Part shown: in pieces, positions 7,818 through 16,309 of the stretch
Position numbering within the stretch: position 1 is the first letter of the stretch
Layout of the letters: each line of letters opens with the position of its first letter
From: Eubacteriales bacterium
Lineage (GTDB): Bacteria > Bacillota_A > Clostridia > Christensenellales > Aristaeellaceae
DNA length: 33,342 nucleotides
Direction of reading: 5' to 3'
Assembly: GCA_029974035.1 (NCBI GenBank)
Contig: JARKQG010000006.1
Span: forward strand, 1 to 33,342
The notes under the pieces: model-generated
What the model was told of the DNA's origin: nothing
The model's input: only the letters and a program-made list of their open reading frames with translations
The model's database searches: none
Translations under genes and position numbers: made by a program

Positions 7818-8162
7818 GTGCACGAATTGCCCATCACCCAGCGGGTCATCGACATCGCATCCGAGGCGGCCAGGGCGCGCGGCGCCGGCAAGATCACCCA
7901 GATCCAGCTGGTAATCGGGGACGCCTCCGGCTACATGGCGGATTCCATAGAGCTGTACTTTAACCTCATCAGCGCGGGCAGCCTCTGCGAGGGGGCGAAG
8001 CTGTCGTTTGAGTTTGTCAAGTCCATGCTCCGGTGCGACACCTGCGGCCAGCTTTTTGAGCGCAAGCCCTTTGACTTCACCTGTCCCTCCTGCGGCGGCC
8101 AGGGCCGGCCCACGGAAATCGGCCGGGAATTTTATGTAAAGGCGATCGAGGTAGAAAAATGA
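7818..8162 (+). CDS. hypA: Hydrogenase maturation nickel metallochaperone HypA
   Basis: The product is 114 residues, the normal HypA length. The invariant N-terminus MHE, where His2 binds nickel, is present. The zinc domain has CDTC (C73, C76) and CPSC (C89, C92). HypA delivers nickel, together with HypB, into the precursor of the large hydrogenase subunit after the Fe(CN)2CO group has been inserted. The start is GTG at 7818, with GGGGAGG 5 to 6 nt upstream, and it gives the essential His at position 2. The stop overlaps the hypB ATG in an ATGA sequence. It is the first gene of hypABFCDE. Its likely client is the complex-I-like [NiFe] hydrogenase encoded at 13280-22956. Confidence 0.95.
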   Translation: MHELPITQRVIDIASEAARARGAGKITQIQLVIGDASGYMADSIELYFNLISAGSLCEGAKLSFEFVKSMLRCDTCGQLFERKPFDFTCPSCGGQGRPTEIGREFYVKAIEVEK

Positions 8163-8806
8163 GCCAGATTGACATCCAGGAGTCCATTTACAAGCGAAAT
8201 GACGAGCTGGCGGCGGAGCTGAACCGCGAGCTCACCCAAAAGAACGTATTCTGCGTCAACGTGATGGGCGCGCCGGGGGTCGGCAAAACCAGCTCGCTGA
8301 TCCGGCTGATCCCGCTGATGGACCGCAGGGCGGCCGTCATTGAGGGCGATATCGAATCCTCCATCGACGCGGAAAACCTGAAAAAGCTGGGCATTGACGC
8401 CCACCAGATCAACACCCACGGCGCGTGCCACCTGGATTCCCCGGTCATCCGGGAGGCGGCCGATATTGTCGATATGCGCGACGGATACCTCTTCATCGAA
8501 AACATCGGCAATCTCGTCTGCCCGGCGGAGTTCGTCATCGGCGAGCACATCAAGATGCTGATCACCGCCGTCACCGAGGGCAGCGACAAGCCCTACAAAT
8601 ATCCGCTGGCCTTTGAGAAGGCGGATGTCATCCTGATCAATAAGGCCGATCTCGCCCCCTACGTGGACTTTGACGAGGACTACTTCATGAAGGGCGTGCG
8701 CGCGCTGAACCCCTCCGTTCCCGTGTTCCGCGTGTGTTCCCGCACCGGCGAGGGCTTCCAAGAGGTGTCAACGTGGCTCAAGCACCGCGCGAATACCGCC
8801 AGGTAG
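8159..8806 (+). CDS. hypB: Hydrogenase nickel incorporation GTPase HypB
   Basis: The product is 215 residues. It is a SIMIBI-class GTPase with P-loop GAPGVGKT (37-44), the metal-site motif THGACHLD (C90, H91), the ENIGNLVCP segment (C121) and the base-specificity motif NKAD (161-164). GTP hydrolysis drives transfer of nickel to HypA and then to the hydrogenase large subunit. There is no His-rich nickel-storage stretch at the N-terminus, so this is the short, non-storage form. The start codon overlaps the hypA stop by 4 nt. The last 34 nt overlap the start of hypF. Confidence 0.95.
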   Translation: MSQIDIQESIYKRNDELAAELNRELTQKNVFCVNVMGAPGVGKTSSLIRLIPLMDRRAAVIEGDIESSIDAENLKKLGIDAHQINTHGACHLDSPVIREAADIVDMRDGYLFIENIGNLVCPAEFVIGEHIKMLITAVTEGSDKPYKYPLAFEKADVILINKADLAPYVDFDEDYFMKGVRALNPSVPVFRVCSRTGEGFQEVSTWLKHRANTAR

Positions 8807-10998
8807 TCTTTTCCGGGCTGGTGCAGGGCGTGGGCTTCCGTCCCTCGGTGCGGAAGATGGCGCTGGAGGCCGGGGTTTCCGGTTGGGTGAAGAACGCCGG
8901 CGGAAACGCCGAGTGCGCCTTCGTCGGAGATCATGCAAAAATCGACGCGCTGATCCGCGCCATAGAGGCGCGGTTTTCGATCTTTGGGAAAAAGGCGTCC
9001 GCGGTCGAGCCCTTCCAGGCGGAGGGCTTTGACATTCTCGAGAGCGGCGGTGCGCCGTCGGGCGCGGCGCTGCCCCGCATCGTCCCGCCCGACGCGCCGG
9101 TGTGCGATGATTGCCTCCGGGAAATGTACGACCCGGAAAACCGCCGCCACCGCCACCCCTTCATCAGCTGCTCCGCCTGCGGTCCCCGCTATTCGATCCT
9201 GAAGGCGCTGCCCTATGACCGGGCCACCACCACGATGGGCGCCTTTCCCATGTGCAAAGTCTGCGCCGGGGAGTACGCGCGCCTCGCCGACCGGCGTCTC
9301 CACGCCCAGACCATCGCCTGCCCGGACTGCGGGCCCCGGCTCTGGTACGAAAGGGCGGGCGCGGAACAGCCGGACCCGATTGCGTGCGCTGCCCGCGACA
9401 TTCTGGCCGGCGGCATTGTGGCGGTGAAGGGCATCGGCGGGTACCACCTGACCTGTCTTGCGCAGCGGGAACCCGCGGAGCGGCTCAGGAGGATCAAGGG
9501 GCGCGAGGGGAAGCCCTTTGCGCTGATGTTTCGCGCCATGGAGGACATCGAGGCCGTCTGCCGCGTCAGCCCCGAGGCGCGCGCCCTCGTCACCGGTTTT
9601 GCCCGGCCCATCGCCCTGCTGCCTTTAAGGGGCGAGGCGTTTGATGAAAGCGTAACCCGCGGCAGCCTGGACTGCGGCTGTTTTTTGCCCTATACGCCGG
9701 TGCACCACCTCTTGATGGACGCGGTCGCCGCCGGCGGCGCCCGGGCCCTCATCATGACCAGCATGAACCGGAGCGGGGAGCCCCTGATCTGCGACGGGGC
9801 AGCGGCCCGTGCCTTCGCGCCTGGCGAGATCGCCGGTATTTTGGACAACGACCGGCCCATAGCAAACCCGCTGGATGACTCCGTGGCGCGGGTGATGGAC
9901 GGCGCGCCGCAGATTCTTCGGCGGGCGCGGGGCTACGCGCCGCTGCCGCTGCCCCTGCCGGGCGCAGGGAACCTCGTGGCCGCGGGGGGCGATCTGAAGG
10001 CCGCCTGCTGCTATCTGCAGGACGGCTGCGCCTACCTGGGCCCCTACGTTGGGGATCTGGAGGACGAACGCTGCCACGGGCGCTACGCGGCCGTAGCAGA
10101 CGGCCTGGGGGCGCTGCTGGGCGCCCGGCCGGCCCTGGCGGCGGCGGACATGCACCCGCGCTACTTCAGCCGGATCTGGGCGCAGCGGAGCGGGCTTCCA
10201 GTTGTGCCGGTGCAGCATCATCACGCCCACGTGGCGTCGGTGATGGCGGAATACGGCCTGACCCGCGCGGTCGGGGCCGCCTTTGACGGCACCGGATACG
10301 GGCCGGACGGCACGGTATGGGGCGGTGAGTTCCTGTATTGCGAAGGCGGCGGCTTTGTCCGCGCCGCGCACCTTCTGCCGGTGGTGATGGCGGGCGGCGA
10401 CGAATCCATGCGGGACGCGGAAAAGACCGCCGCCTGCTACTGGGCGGCCAGCGGCCTCATGCCCGCCTACGCTGGGTGGGATGTGCTTGGGCGGGCGATT
10501 GAACGGGGGATCAACACCGTTCGCTCCTCCAGCATGGGCCGGCTCTTTGACGCGGCCTCAGCGATCCTCGGCATCTGCCGGAAGAACGGCTATGAGGGCG
10601 AGTGCGCCATCCTGCTGGAGCAGGCGGCGACCCTGGCGCTGCGATCGGGCGTCCGCCCCCGGGCGATGGCTTTTGAAGTGTACGAGGAGGGCGGCGTCCT
10701 CATCGCCGACTGGCGGCCGGTGATCCGCGCGCTGTCCTCGGGCGGCGACGTGCCGGCGCTGGCGCTGGGCTTTCACGAGGCGGTGGCGCGCCTGACGGAG
10801 CGCGTTCTGACCGACCTCGCCGCGCGCCGCGGCGTGAAGGACGCGGCGCTGACCGGCGGCGTGTTCCAGAACCGGCTGCTGACGGAACTGTGCCTGACCG
10901 GGCTTCGCGCCCGGGGGCTGAATCCCCTTCTCAACCGCCAGGTGCCGCCGGGGGACGGCGGGATCAGCCTGGGTCAGGCATTCATCGCATCGAGGTGA
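8773..10998 (+). CDS. hypF: Carbamoyltransferase HypF
   Basis: The product is 741 residues, close to the usual 750. In order: an acylphosphatase domain (VFSGLVQGVGFRPSVRKMA, about 12-30); paired zinc fingers (CDDC with CSAC, then CKVC with CPDC, about 103-175); a YrdC-like carbamoyl-AMP-forming domain (about 190-370); and a Kae1-like transferase domain with the HHHAH metal motif, FDGTGYGPDGTVWGGEF and TGGVFQN. HypF makes carbamoyl-adenylate from carbamoyl phosphate and ATP and passes the carbamoyl group to the C-terminal Cys of HypE as the cyanide precursor. I chose GTG at 8773 with AGAGG 7 nt upstream. It overlaps hypB by 34 nt, and no later start would keep the acylphosphatase domain. Confidence 0.94.
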   Translation: MAQAPREYRQVVFSGLVQGVGFRPSVRKMALEAGVSGWVKNAGGNAECAFVGDHAKIDALIRAIEARFSIFGKKASAVEPFQAEGFDILESGGAPSGAALPRIVPPDAPVCDDCLREMYDPENRRHRHPFISCSACGPRYSILKALPYDRATTTMGAFPMCKVCAGEYARLADRRLHAQTIACPDCGPRLWYERAGAEQPDPIACAARDILAGGIVAVKGIGGYHLTCLAQREPAERLRRIKGREGKPFALMFRAMEDIEAVCRVSPEARALVTGFARPIALLPLRGEAFDESVTRGSLDCGCFLPYTPVHHLLMDAVAAGGARALIMTSMNRSGEPLICDGAAARAFAPGEIAGILDNDRPIANPLDDSVARVMDGAPQILRRARGYAPLPLPLPGAGNLVAAGGDLKAACCYLQDGCAYLGPYVGDLEDERCHGRYAAVADGLGALLGARPALAAADMHPRYFSRIWAQRSGLPVVPVQHHHAHVASVMAEYGLTRAVGAAFDGTGYGPDGTVWGGEFLYCEGGGFVRAAHLLPVVMAGGDESMRDAEKTAACYWAASGLMPAYAGWDVLGRAIERGINTVRSSSMGRLFDAASAILGICRKNGYEGECAILLEQAATLALRSGVRPRAMAFEVYEEGGVLIADWRPVIRALSSGGDVPALALGFHEAVARLTERVLTDLAARRGVKDAALTGGVFQNRLLTELCLTGLRARGLNPLLNRQVPPGDGGISLGQAFIASR

Positions 10999-11003
10999 TT
11001 TTC

Positions 11004-11219
11004 ATGTGCGTCGCCGCTGCGGGCGTCGTGGTAACTCTGGACGGAGATTGGGCGAAGGTGGACGTGCTGGGCAACCGCGTCAGCGTGCACGCGGGGTTTG
11101 TCAACCCCAAGATCGGGGACTGGGTGCTGGTGCACGCGGGCTACGCGATGCAGCTGCTTACCCCGGAGGCGGCCCGGGAGATTGCCGCGCTCCACGAGGA
11201 AATCGGGGGGCCGCTATGA
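11004..11219 (+). CDS. hypC: HypC/HybG/HupF-family hydrogenase assembly chaperone
   Basis: The product is 71 residues, normal for the family. It begins MCVAAAG, with the essential Cys2 after Met removal, and continues with the OB-fold strand pattern VNPKIGDWVLVHAGYAMQLL. HypC binds HypD, carries the Fe(CN)2CO moiety and delivers it to the large subunit. The start ATG lies 5 nt after the hypF stop, and GAGGTGA (10992-10998) provides the ribosome site. The stop overlaps the hypD ATG. Confidence 0.94.
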   Translation: MCVAAAGVVVTLDGDWAKVDVLGNRVSVHAGFVNPKIGDWVLVHAGYAMQLLTPEAAREIAALHEEIGGPL

Positions 11220-12259
11220 CGGCGCGGCGGGCGCTTCAGCGCATCCGGCGCTACGACGGGCCGCCCCTTCGGATCATGGAGGTGTGCGGCACCCACACCG
11301 CCGCCATCGCGCGGGCAGGCCTTCGGTCGCTGCTTCCGGAAGGGGTTCGGCTGGTGTCCGGTCCGGGCTGCCCGGTGTGCGTGACCGAGCCGGGCTTTAT
11401 CGACGCGCTGAACGAGATCGCCCTCAGGCCCGGCCATCGGGTGTTCGCCTTCGGCGACATGCTGCGGGTGCCGGGCAGCCGCATGAGCCTTTCCGGGGCA
11501 AAGGCCGCCGGCGGGCGGGTTTCCATGTTTCTTGGGCCGCACGACGTGATCGCCTACGCCGGGGCGCACCCGGAGGAGGTCTGCGTCGTGGCGGCGGTGG
11601 GGTTTGAAACCACCGCGCCCGTATACGCGCTGCTCATCCGGGAAGCCGAAAAGGCGGGGCTTTCCAACCTTCGCCTGGTTTCGGCGCTCAAGACGATGAT
11701 TGCGCCGCTGCGCCGCCTGGCCGCGGCGGAAAACGGCATTTCGGCTTTTCTGTGCCCGGGCCACGTGGCGGTGCTGACGGGGGCCCGCGCCTTTGAGCCG
11801 CTGGCGGCGGAGTTTCACAAGCCCTTCGTGATCGCGGGCTTTGAGGCGGCGGACATTCTGCTAGCGGTGGCGGAGATCCTCGATCAGCTTGCGTCCGGCG
11901 CCGCCCGGGCGGCCAACCTGTATCCCCGCGCCGTCACGCCGGAGGGCAACGCGGCCGCCATGGCGGCGGTGGCGGAGTGTTTCGCGCCATCGGACGCCCG
12001 CTGGCGGGGGATCGGGCTGATCCCGGAATCGGGTCTGGCGCTCCGGCGCGAATACGCGCGGTTTGACGCCTGGCCGGGAGAGCTGCCCCGGGGCACGGAA
12101 AACCCCGCCTGCCGCTGCGGCGATGTGATGCTGGGGCGCATGCTGCCCCCGGAATGTCCGCTGTTTTGCCGGGGCTGCGATCCCGGGCATCCGGTGGGCG
12201 CGTGCATGGTATCCGCGGAAGGGTCCTGCGGTATATGGGCCCGGGAGGAAGCGCTATGA
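11216..12259 (+). CDS. hypD: Hydrogenase formation protein HypD
   Basis: The product is 347 residues. The conserved motifs are EVCGTHT (C24), SGPGCPVC (C52, C55), VGFETTAP (about 128-135), and a C-terminal Cys-rich [4Fe-4S] region with CRCGDVMLG, CPLFCRGCDPGHP and EGSCGIW. HypD is the redox scaffold on which iron receives CN and CO ligands, in complex with HypC and HypE. The ATG at 11216 overlaps the hypC stop (ATGA), and the gene ends in an ATGA overlap with hypE. This indicates stoichiometric, coupled translation of the HypC-D-E complex. Confidence 0.95.
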   Translation: MTARRALQRIRRYDGPPLRIMEVCGTHTAAIARAGLRSLLPEGVRLVSGPGCPVCVTEPGFIDALNEIALRPGHRVFAFGDMLRVPGSRMSLSGAKAAGGRVSMFLGPHDVIAYAGAHPEEVCVVAAVGFETTAPVYALLIREAEKAGLSNLRLVSALKTMIAPLRRLAAAENGISAFLCPGHVAVLTGARAFEPLAAEFHKPFVIAGFEAADILLAVAEILDQLASGAARAANLYPRAVTPEGNAAAMAAVAECFAPSDARWRGIGLIPESGLALRREYARFDAWPGELPRGTENPACRCGDVMLGRMLPPECPLFCRGCDPGHPVGACMVSAEGSCGIWAREEAL

Positions 12260-13236
12260 GAATTGAAATGGCCCACGGCGGCGGCGGCGTCCAGACGGGC
12301 GAATTGATCCGCACCGTGTTTCAGAAGCATCTGTCCAATGAATACCTGGACCCCATGGGCGACGCGGCGGTGGTGACGGTGCCGGGGAACCGCCTGGCGA
12401 TGACCACCGATGCCTTTGTGGTAAAGCCCCTGTTTTTCCCCGGCGGCGACATCGGCCGGCTCTCGGTGTGCGGCACGGTCAACGACCTTCTGATGGCGGG
12501 CGCGAAGCCCCTGTACCTGACGGCCTCCTTCGCCATTGAGGAGGGCATGGACGCGGACGCGCTGGAGGCGATTGCCCGGTCGATGCGCGCGGCCGCCGAC
12601 GAGGCGGGCGTCAAAATCGTGGCGGGGGACACCAAGGTGGTGGACGGCAGCGGCGGCCTCATCATCACCACCGCCGGCGTCGGCGTGGTTTTGGGCGAAC
12701 CGGTATCCATCGCCAACGCAAAGCCCGGCGACCGGCTGATCCTGTCGGGCAATCTGGGCGACCACCACGCGGCGATCCTGTCCAGCCGCATGGGCATTGA
12801 AAACGGCATCGTCAGCGACGAAGCGCCGCTCACCGAAATGGTGACCGCCCTCCGGAGCGCGGGCATTCCCCTCGGCGCCATGCGGGACGTCACCCGGGGC
12901 GGCCTGGCCACCATTCTGAACGAAATCGCCTCGGCCTCCGGCTGTGGAATCGAGCTGGAGAAGGCGCAGCTTCCCGTCGACCGCGCGGTGCGCGGCCTTT
13001 GCGAGATCCTGGGCCTGGACCCGCTCTACATGGGCAACGAGGGCAAAATGGTGGCCGTCGTACCGGAGGGGCGCGCCGACGAGGCGCTAAAGATCATCCG
13101 CGCCAGCCGCTACGGCGAGAACGCGCGGTGCGTCGGGCGCGTGAAAGCGGGGAAGGGCGTGACGCTGATTACGGAGCTGGGCGGACGGCGGATGCTGCCG
13201 CCGCTCTCCGGCGAAGGCCTTCCGAGAATCTGCTGA
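12256..13236 (+). CDS. hypE: Hydrogenase expression/formation protein HypE (carbamoyl dehydratase)
   Basis: The product is 326 residues, a PurM/SelD-like ATPase. The N-terminal AHGGGGVQTGELI and the GDAAVV and AMTTDAFVV segments form the nucleotide site. The C-terminus ends PRIC, whose terminal Cys326 accepts the carbamoyl group from HypF. ATP-dependent dehydration then gives the thiocyanate that supplies CN to HypC-HypD iron. It is the last gene of the hyp operon. A strong two-way terminator starts 8 nt after the stop. Confidence 0.95.
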   Translation: MRIEMAHGGGGVQTGELIRTVFQKHLSNEYLDPMGDAAVVTVPGNRLAMTTDAFVVKPLFFPGGDIGRLSVCGTVNDLLMAGAKPLYLTASFAIEEGMDADALEAIARSMRAAADEAGVKIVAGDTKVVDGSGGLIITTAGVGVVLGEPVSIANAKPGDRLILSGNLGDHHAAILSSRMGIENGIVSDEAPLTEMVTALRSAGIPLGAMRDVTRGGLATILNEIASASGCGIELEKAQLPVDRAVRGLCEILGLDPLYMGNEGKMVAVVPEGRADEALKIIRASRYGENARCVGRVKAGKGVTLITELGGRRMLPPLSGEGLPRIC

Positions 13237-13243
13237 GGAATGC

Positions 13244-13271
13244 AAAAAAGGCCCCGCGGGGGCCTTTTTTT
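13244..13271. terminator. Bidirectional rho-independent terminator between hyp and hydrogenase operons
   Basis: A run of A (13244-13249), the stem GGCCCC/GGGGCC (13250-13264) and a run of T (13265-13271) form an intrinsic terminator on both strands. It separates the convergent hypE and protease genes, whose stops are only 43 nt apart. Confidence 0.9.
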
Positions 13272-13279
13272 GATGGGCG

Positions 13280-13783
13280 CTACCGTCCGATGCCTTTTTC
13301 GATGGCGCGCCGGAGGGCGGCGCAGAGCTCGTCCACCGCGGCGGCGACCGGGGAAGTCATCGGGCCGTCAAAATCCATGCTCTGCCACTGGACGCCCAGC
13401 AGGAGCGTCCTGGCGCCTGTCCCGTCCGACAGGTAGTTGATCAGCACCTTGAGGGGCAGCATGTGCGAGAGGAAGGTGGGCCCACCCACCTTTTCCGGCG
13501 GGATCTCGACGATTTCGCCGGGCGCCGCGCCCACATCCGCCGCATCGATCAGCAGCATGTGGGTGGGCCGGAAGGCGCGAATCTGGCCGCTGAAGTTCTC
13601 CGGCGCAGTCTCGCCCGGGCAGAACAGAAGCTCCGGGTGCGCGCCCCCGGAGTATTCCGCCGCCAGCCGGGTCACGACCTCCATGCCCGCGGCGTCGTCC
13701 GCGCGGAGCGTGGAGCCCGCGCCGATCACCGCCAGGCGCTCTGCGCCCGCGAGCCATTCCTGTAAGCGCGAATGGATGTCCAC
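13280..13783 (-). CDS. Hydrogenase maturation endopeptidase, HycI-like
   Basis: The product is 167 residues, an M52-type nickel-dependent processing peptidase. The N-terminal motif is GAGSTLRADDAAG (21-33). By comparison with HybD and HycI, the metal ligands should be D30, D80 (in LLIDAAD) and H107 (in LSHMLP). The usual Asn of GxGN is Ser here. It cuts the C-terminal tail of the [NiFe] large subunit once nickel is in place. The gene closes the hydrogenase operon, whose large subunit carries a 45-residue tail after DPCFSCTDR. The start is a GTG at 13783, 3 nt after the preceding stop, with a weak GGTGGA site. Confidence 0.88.
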   Translation of the reverse strand: MDIHSRLQEWLAGAERLAVIGAGSTLRADDAAGMEVVTRLAAEYSGGAHPELLFCPGETAPENFSGQIRAFRPTHMLLIDAADVGAAPGEIVEIPPEKVGGPTFLSHMLPLKVLINYLSDGTGARTLLLGVQWQSMDFDGPMTSPVAAAVDELCAALRRAIEKGIGR

Positions 13784-13786
13784 GGC

Positions 13787-14137
13787 TCAGATTTCCACCG
13801 TCAGCGACTTTTTGTCCGCGCTGGCCAGCTCGAAATTCTGGGTGTTTTCCAGCGCGTTTTTGTTGCAGGTGTCCACGCACTGCCCGCAGTAGAGGCACTT
13901 GTCCAGGTGTACGATGGCCTTGAACTGCTTGTCTGCCACCTTTTCAATGGTGATGGCGTTGGCCGGGCACACGCGCATGCACAGCTTGCAGCCCACGCAG
14001 CGGTCCGGATGGAACTTCAGCGCGCCGCGGAACTTATCGGGAACCTGCGCGTGCACGGCCGGATAGAGCACCGTATCCGTCTTCTTGGCCATCATGCCCA
14101 GCAGGAAGGGGACCATTTTACCGGGAGTGTTATGCAT
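13787..14137 (-). CDS. 4Fe-4S ferredoxin-like hydrogenase subunit (NuoI/EchF/HycF-like)
   Basis: The product is 116 residues with two [4Fe-4S] motifs: C47-x2-C50-x2-C53-x3-C57 (followed by Pro) and C81-x2-C84-x2-C87-x3-C91. It is the peripheral-arm electron-entry subunit that carries electrons between soluble ferredoxin and the NuoB-like small subunit. The second motif ends CNKNAL instead of the common CP, a small variation seen in hydrogenase-type NuoI proteins. The start ATG shares one base with the NuoH-like stop (TGATG), and the protease gene follows 3 nt after its stop. No NuoEFG-type gene is nearby, so ferredoxin rather than NADH is the expected partner. Confidence 0.9.
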   Translation of the reverse strand: MHNTPGKMVPFLLGMMAKKTDTVLYPAVHAQVPDKFRGALKFHPDRCVGCKLCMRVCPANAITIEKVADKQFKAIVHLDKCLYCGQCVDTCNKNALENTQNFELASADKKSLTVEI

Positions 14138-15084
14138 CAGAGAAGCGCTCCTTTGACGATCAGGTCGATGAGGATCTGGGCGAGGGAAACCGGCGCCAGC
14201 ACCTTCCAGCAGAAGGCGATCATCTGGTCGAGCCGGAAGCGGGCGAGGGCGGCGCGCATCAGCGCCAGCAAAAAGACCACGACGAACAGCTTCACCAGGA
14301 ACAGCAGAAAGCCGATCAGCGCGTTGCCCCCGATGAACACCGGGAAGAACACCGCCGAAATCAGCGCCGCCACCACCACGAGCTCGGTGCTGAGCGTCAT
14401 CTTGAACATGGCCAGCAGGCGTCCGCTGTACTCGGTGAACGTGCCGCCGACGATTTCGGTTTCGGCGTCCGGGATGTCAAAGGGTGCGCGCTCCAGCTTG
14501 CCCTGGGCCGTAATGAGGGACACGCAAAAGGCCGGGATGTTCACAAGAAGAAGCGCCGGGTGCTGGTGGTAGAACTGGGTGATGCCGCTGATCGACCAGG
14601 TTCCCGCCAGAAGCGCCGGGCCGAGCAGCGCCATGTACAGCGGCACCTCGTAGGCGAACAGCTGCGTCATCGCGCGGATCGCGCCCAGCTCTGCAAAGAG
14701 CGACTTGGAAAACCAGCCCGCCAGGAAAAACGTCAGCGTCGGGATGGTCAGAAAGTACATGACGACGATCAGATCGCTGTCAAAGGGGTGGAGCGAGGTG
14801 ACGCTCCAGATGGGGATGTAGAGAAACGCCGCGCAGGTGGCCGCGAAGGCGAACACCGGGATCGAGCTGAACAGGCGCGGGTCGGCGTCGCAAGGGATGA
14901 TGGTCTCCTTCGACAAAAGCTTCAGAAGGTCCGCCAGCGGCTGGTACCACGGCGGGCCGATCCGGTTTTGCATCCGCGCGTAGAGCTTGCGGTCGACGTA
15001 CTCAAACATCAGCGACAGCGCGCCGAGAAAAAGAAATCCCGGAAAGATCACGATTTGAAACAGGGCAAGCCACACGCCGATCAT
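14137..15084 (-). CDS. Membrane anchor subunit, NuoH/EchB/MbhM-like
   Basis: The product is 315 residues with about eight hydrophobic segments. The conserved quinone-site-loop equivalent is seen as RMQNRIGPPWYQPLADLLKL (about 37-56), and a second signature is ERAPFDIPDAETEIVGG in the middle of the protein. In complex I this subunit couples the redox module to the proton path. In group 4 hydrogenases it anchors the NiFe module. The ATG at 15084 overlaps the large-subunit stop (ATGA), and GAGGGGAG is just upstream. The charged residues in the PFDIPDAETE loop, part of the E-channel, are all present. Confidence 0.92.
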   Translation of the reverse strand: MIGVWLALFQIVIFPGFLFLGALSLMFEYVDRKLYARMQNRIGPPWYQPLADLLKLLSKETIIPCDADPRLFSSIPVFAFAATCAAFLYIPIWSVTSLHPFDSDLIVVMYFLTIPTLTFFLAGWFSKSLFAELGAIRAMTQLFAYEVPLYMALLGPALLAGTWSISGITQFYHQHPALLLVNIPAFCVSLITAQGKLERAPFDIPDAETEIVGGTFTEYSGRLLAMFKMTLSTELVVVAALISAVFFPVFIGGNALIGFLLFLVKLFVVVFLLALMRAALARFRLDQMIAFCWKVLAPVSLAQILIDLIVKGALL

Positions 15085-16307
15085 TCTCCCCTCAGATTTT
15101 TGTTGGCGGCGGTCAGGTCCACACCCTGCTTCGCGTACCAATCCACGCTGTATTTCCGAAGGCCCTCCCAGTCAAACACCCGCGACTGGCCGGACGAACC
15201 GTCCACGACGCGCACGGAGCGGTCCGTGCAGGAAAAGCACGGATCGATGGCCGCGATGACGATGGGCACGTCCGCGAGGTACCCGCCCTCGATCATGTGG
15301 GTGATGGCGGCCAGGTTGGCCAGCGTTGGGGCGCGCACCTTGACGCGGTCGGGCTTGTCGGTGCCGTTGGAGCGGGTGTAATGGATGTCCTCGCCCCGGG
15401 GCGCCTCATAGCGCATGATGGATTCGCCCGCCGGAATCCGCAGCGGCACCTTGACGGAAATCGGGCCTTCCGGCATCTGATGGATGATCTGCCGGATCAT
15501 CTTGTAGCTCTCCATCAGTTCCCGGACGCGGACCACCGTGCGGCCGAACACATCCGCGTGGTCGTCGGTGATGACCTCAAAATCCAGCTCCGGATAGATG
15601 CCGTTGGGATCGTCGCGGCGCACGTCCCGCTTGACGCCGGAGGCGCGCAGCACCGGCCCGGTGGCGCCCAGGCGCAGCCCGTCCTCCCGGGACAGCTTGC
15701 CCACGCCCGCCAGGCGCTGGGCCACGGTTTCCTCGCCCAGCACGGCTTTTTCATAGTATTCGGTGCGGGCCTGGAGCGCGTCCGCCGCCTCCAGCACCTT
15801 CTGGGCCTGTTCGGGGGTAATGTCGCGGCGCACGCCGCCGATGGCGTTCATGCCGTCGTTGATGCGGTTGCGGGTCAGCATCTCCAGGGTGTCCATGATG
15901 ATCTCGCGGTCGCGCCAGGCGTACATGAAAAGCGACATGAAGCCGATCTCATGGCCCGCGATGCCCAGCCAAAGAAGGTGGCTGTGGATGCGCTCCAGCT
16001 CGCCCACCAGCGCGCGCAGGTACAGCGCGCGGCGGGGGACCTCCGCGCCCGCCAGCGCTTCCACCGTCTGCACATAGCAGGTGGAATGGGAGTGGGAGCA
16101 GATGCCGCAGATGCGCTCCAGCAGGTAGATGTTCTGCACGTAGGTGCGGCTCTCGGCGGCCTTTTCCATGCCGCGTTGGTTGTAGCCCAGCGCCACGGCG
16201 GCAGCGGCCACGCGCTCGCCGTCCAGCAGCAGGTTAAAGCTCTCGGGCTCCTCCAGCGCGGGGTGCTGCGGCCCCAGCGGGATCATGATCTTGTTGTCTC
16301 GTTCCAT
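15081..16307 (-). CDS. [NiFe] hydrogenase large subunit, group 4 (NuoD/EchE/MbhL-like)
   Basis: The product is 408 residues. Both metal-binding Cys pairs are intact: RICGIC (C67, C70) and DPCFSC (C357, C360). That separates this catalytic subunit from true NuoD, which has lost them. The middle carries the NuoD-like INDGMNAIGGVRRDI segment. After DPCFSCTDR a 45-residue tail remains, consistent with removal by the protease encoded at the operon end. The reaction is H2 formation or uptake at a NiFe(CN)2CO site. I chose ATG at 16307 with AAGGGGGTG (16314-16322) upstream; a GTG at 16313 would leave no spacing. It lies 2 nt after the NuoC-like gene. Confidence 0.95.
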   Translation of the reverse strand: MERDNKIMIPLGPQHPALEEPESFNLLLDGERVAAAAVALGYNQRGMEKAAESRTYVQNIYLLERICGICSHSHSTCYVQTVEALAGAEVPRRALYLRALVGELERIHSHLLWLGIAGHEIGFMSLFMYAWRDREIIMDTLEMLTRNRINDGMNAIGGVRRDITPEQAQKVLEAADALQARTEYYEKAVLGEETVAQRLAGVGKLSREDGLRLGATGPVLRASGVKRDVRRDDPNGIYPELDFEVITDDHADVFGRTVVRVRELMESYKMIRQIIHQMPEGPISVKVPLRIPAGESIMRYEAPRGEDIHYTRSNGTDKPDRVKVRAPTLANLAAITHMIEGGYLADVPIVIAAIDPCFSCTDRSVRVVDGSSGQSRVFDWEGLRKYSVDWYAKQGVDLTAANKNLRGE

Positions 16308-16309
16308 GG

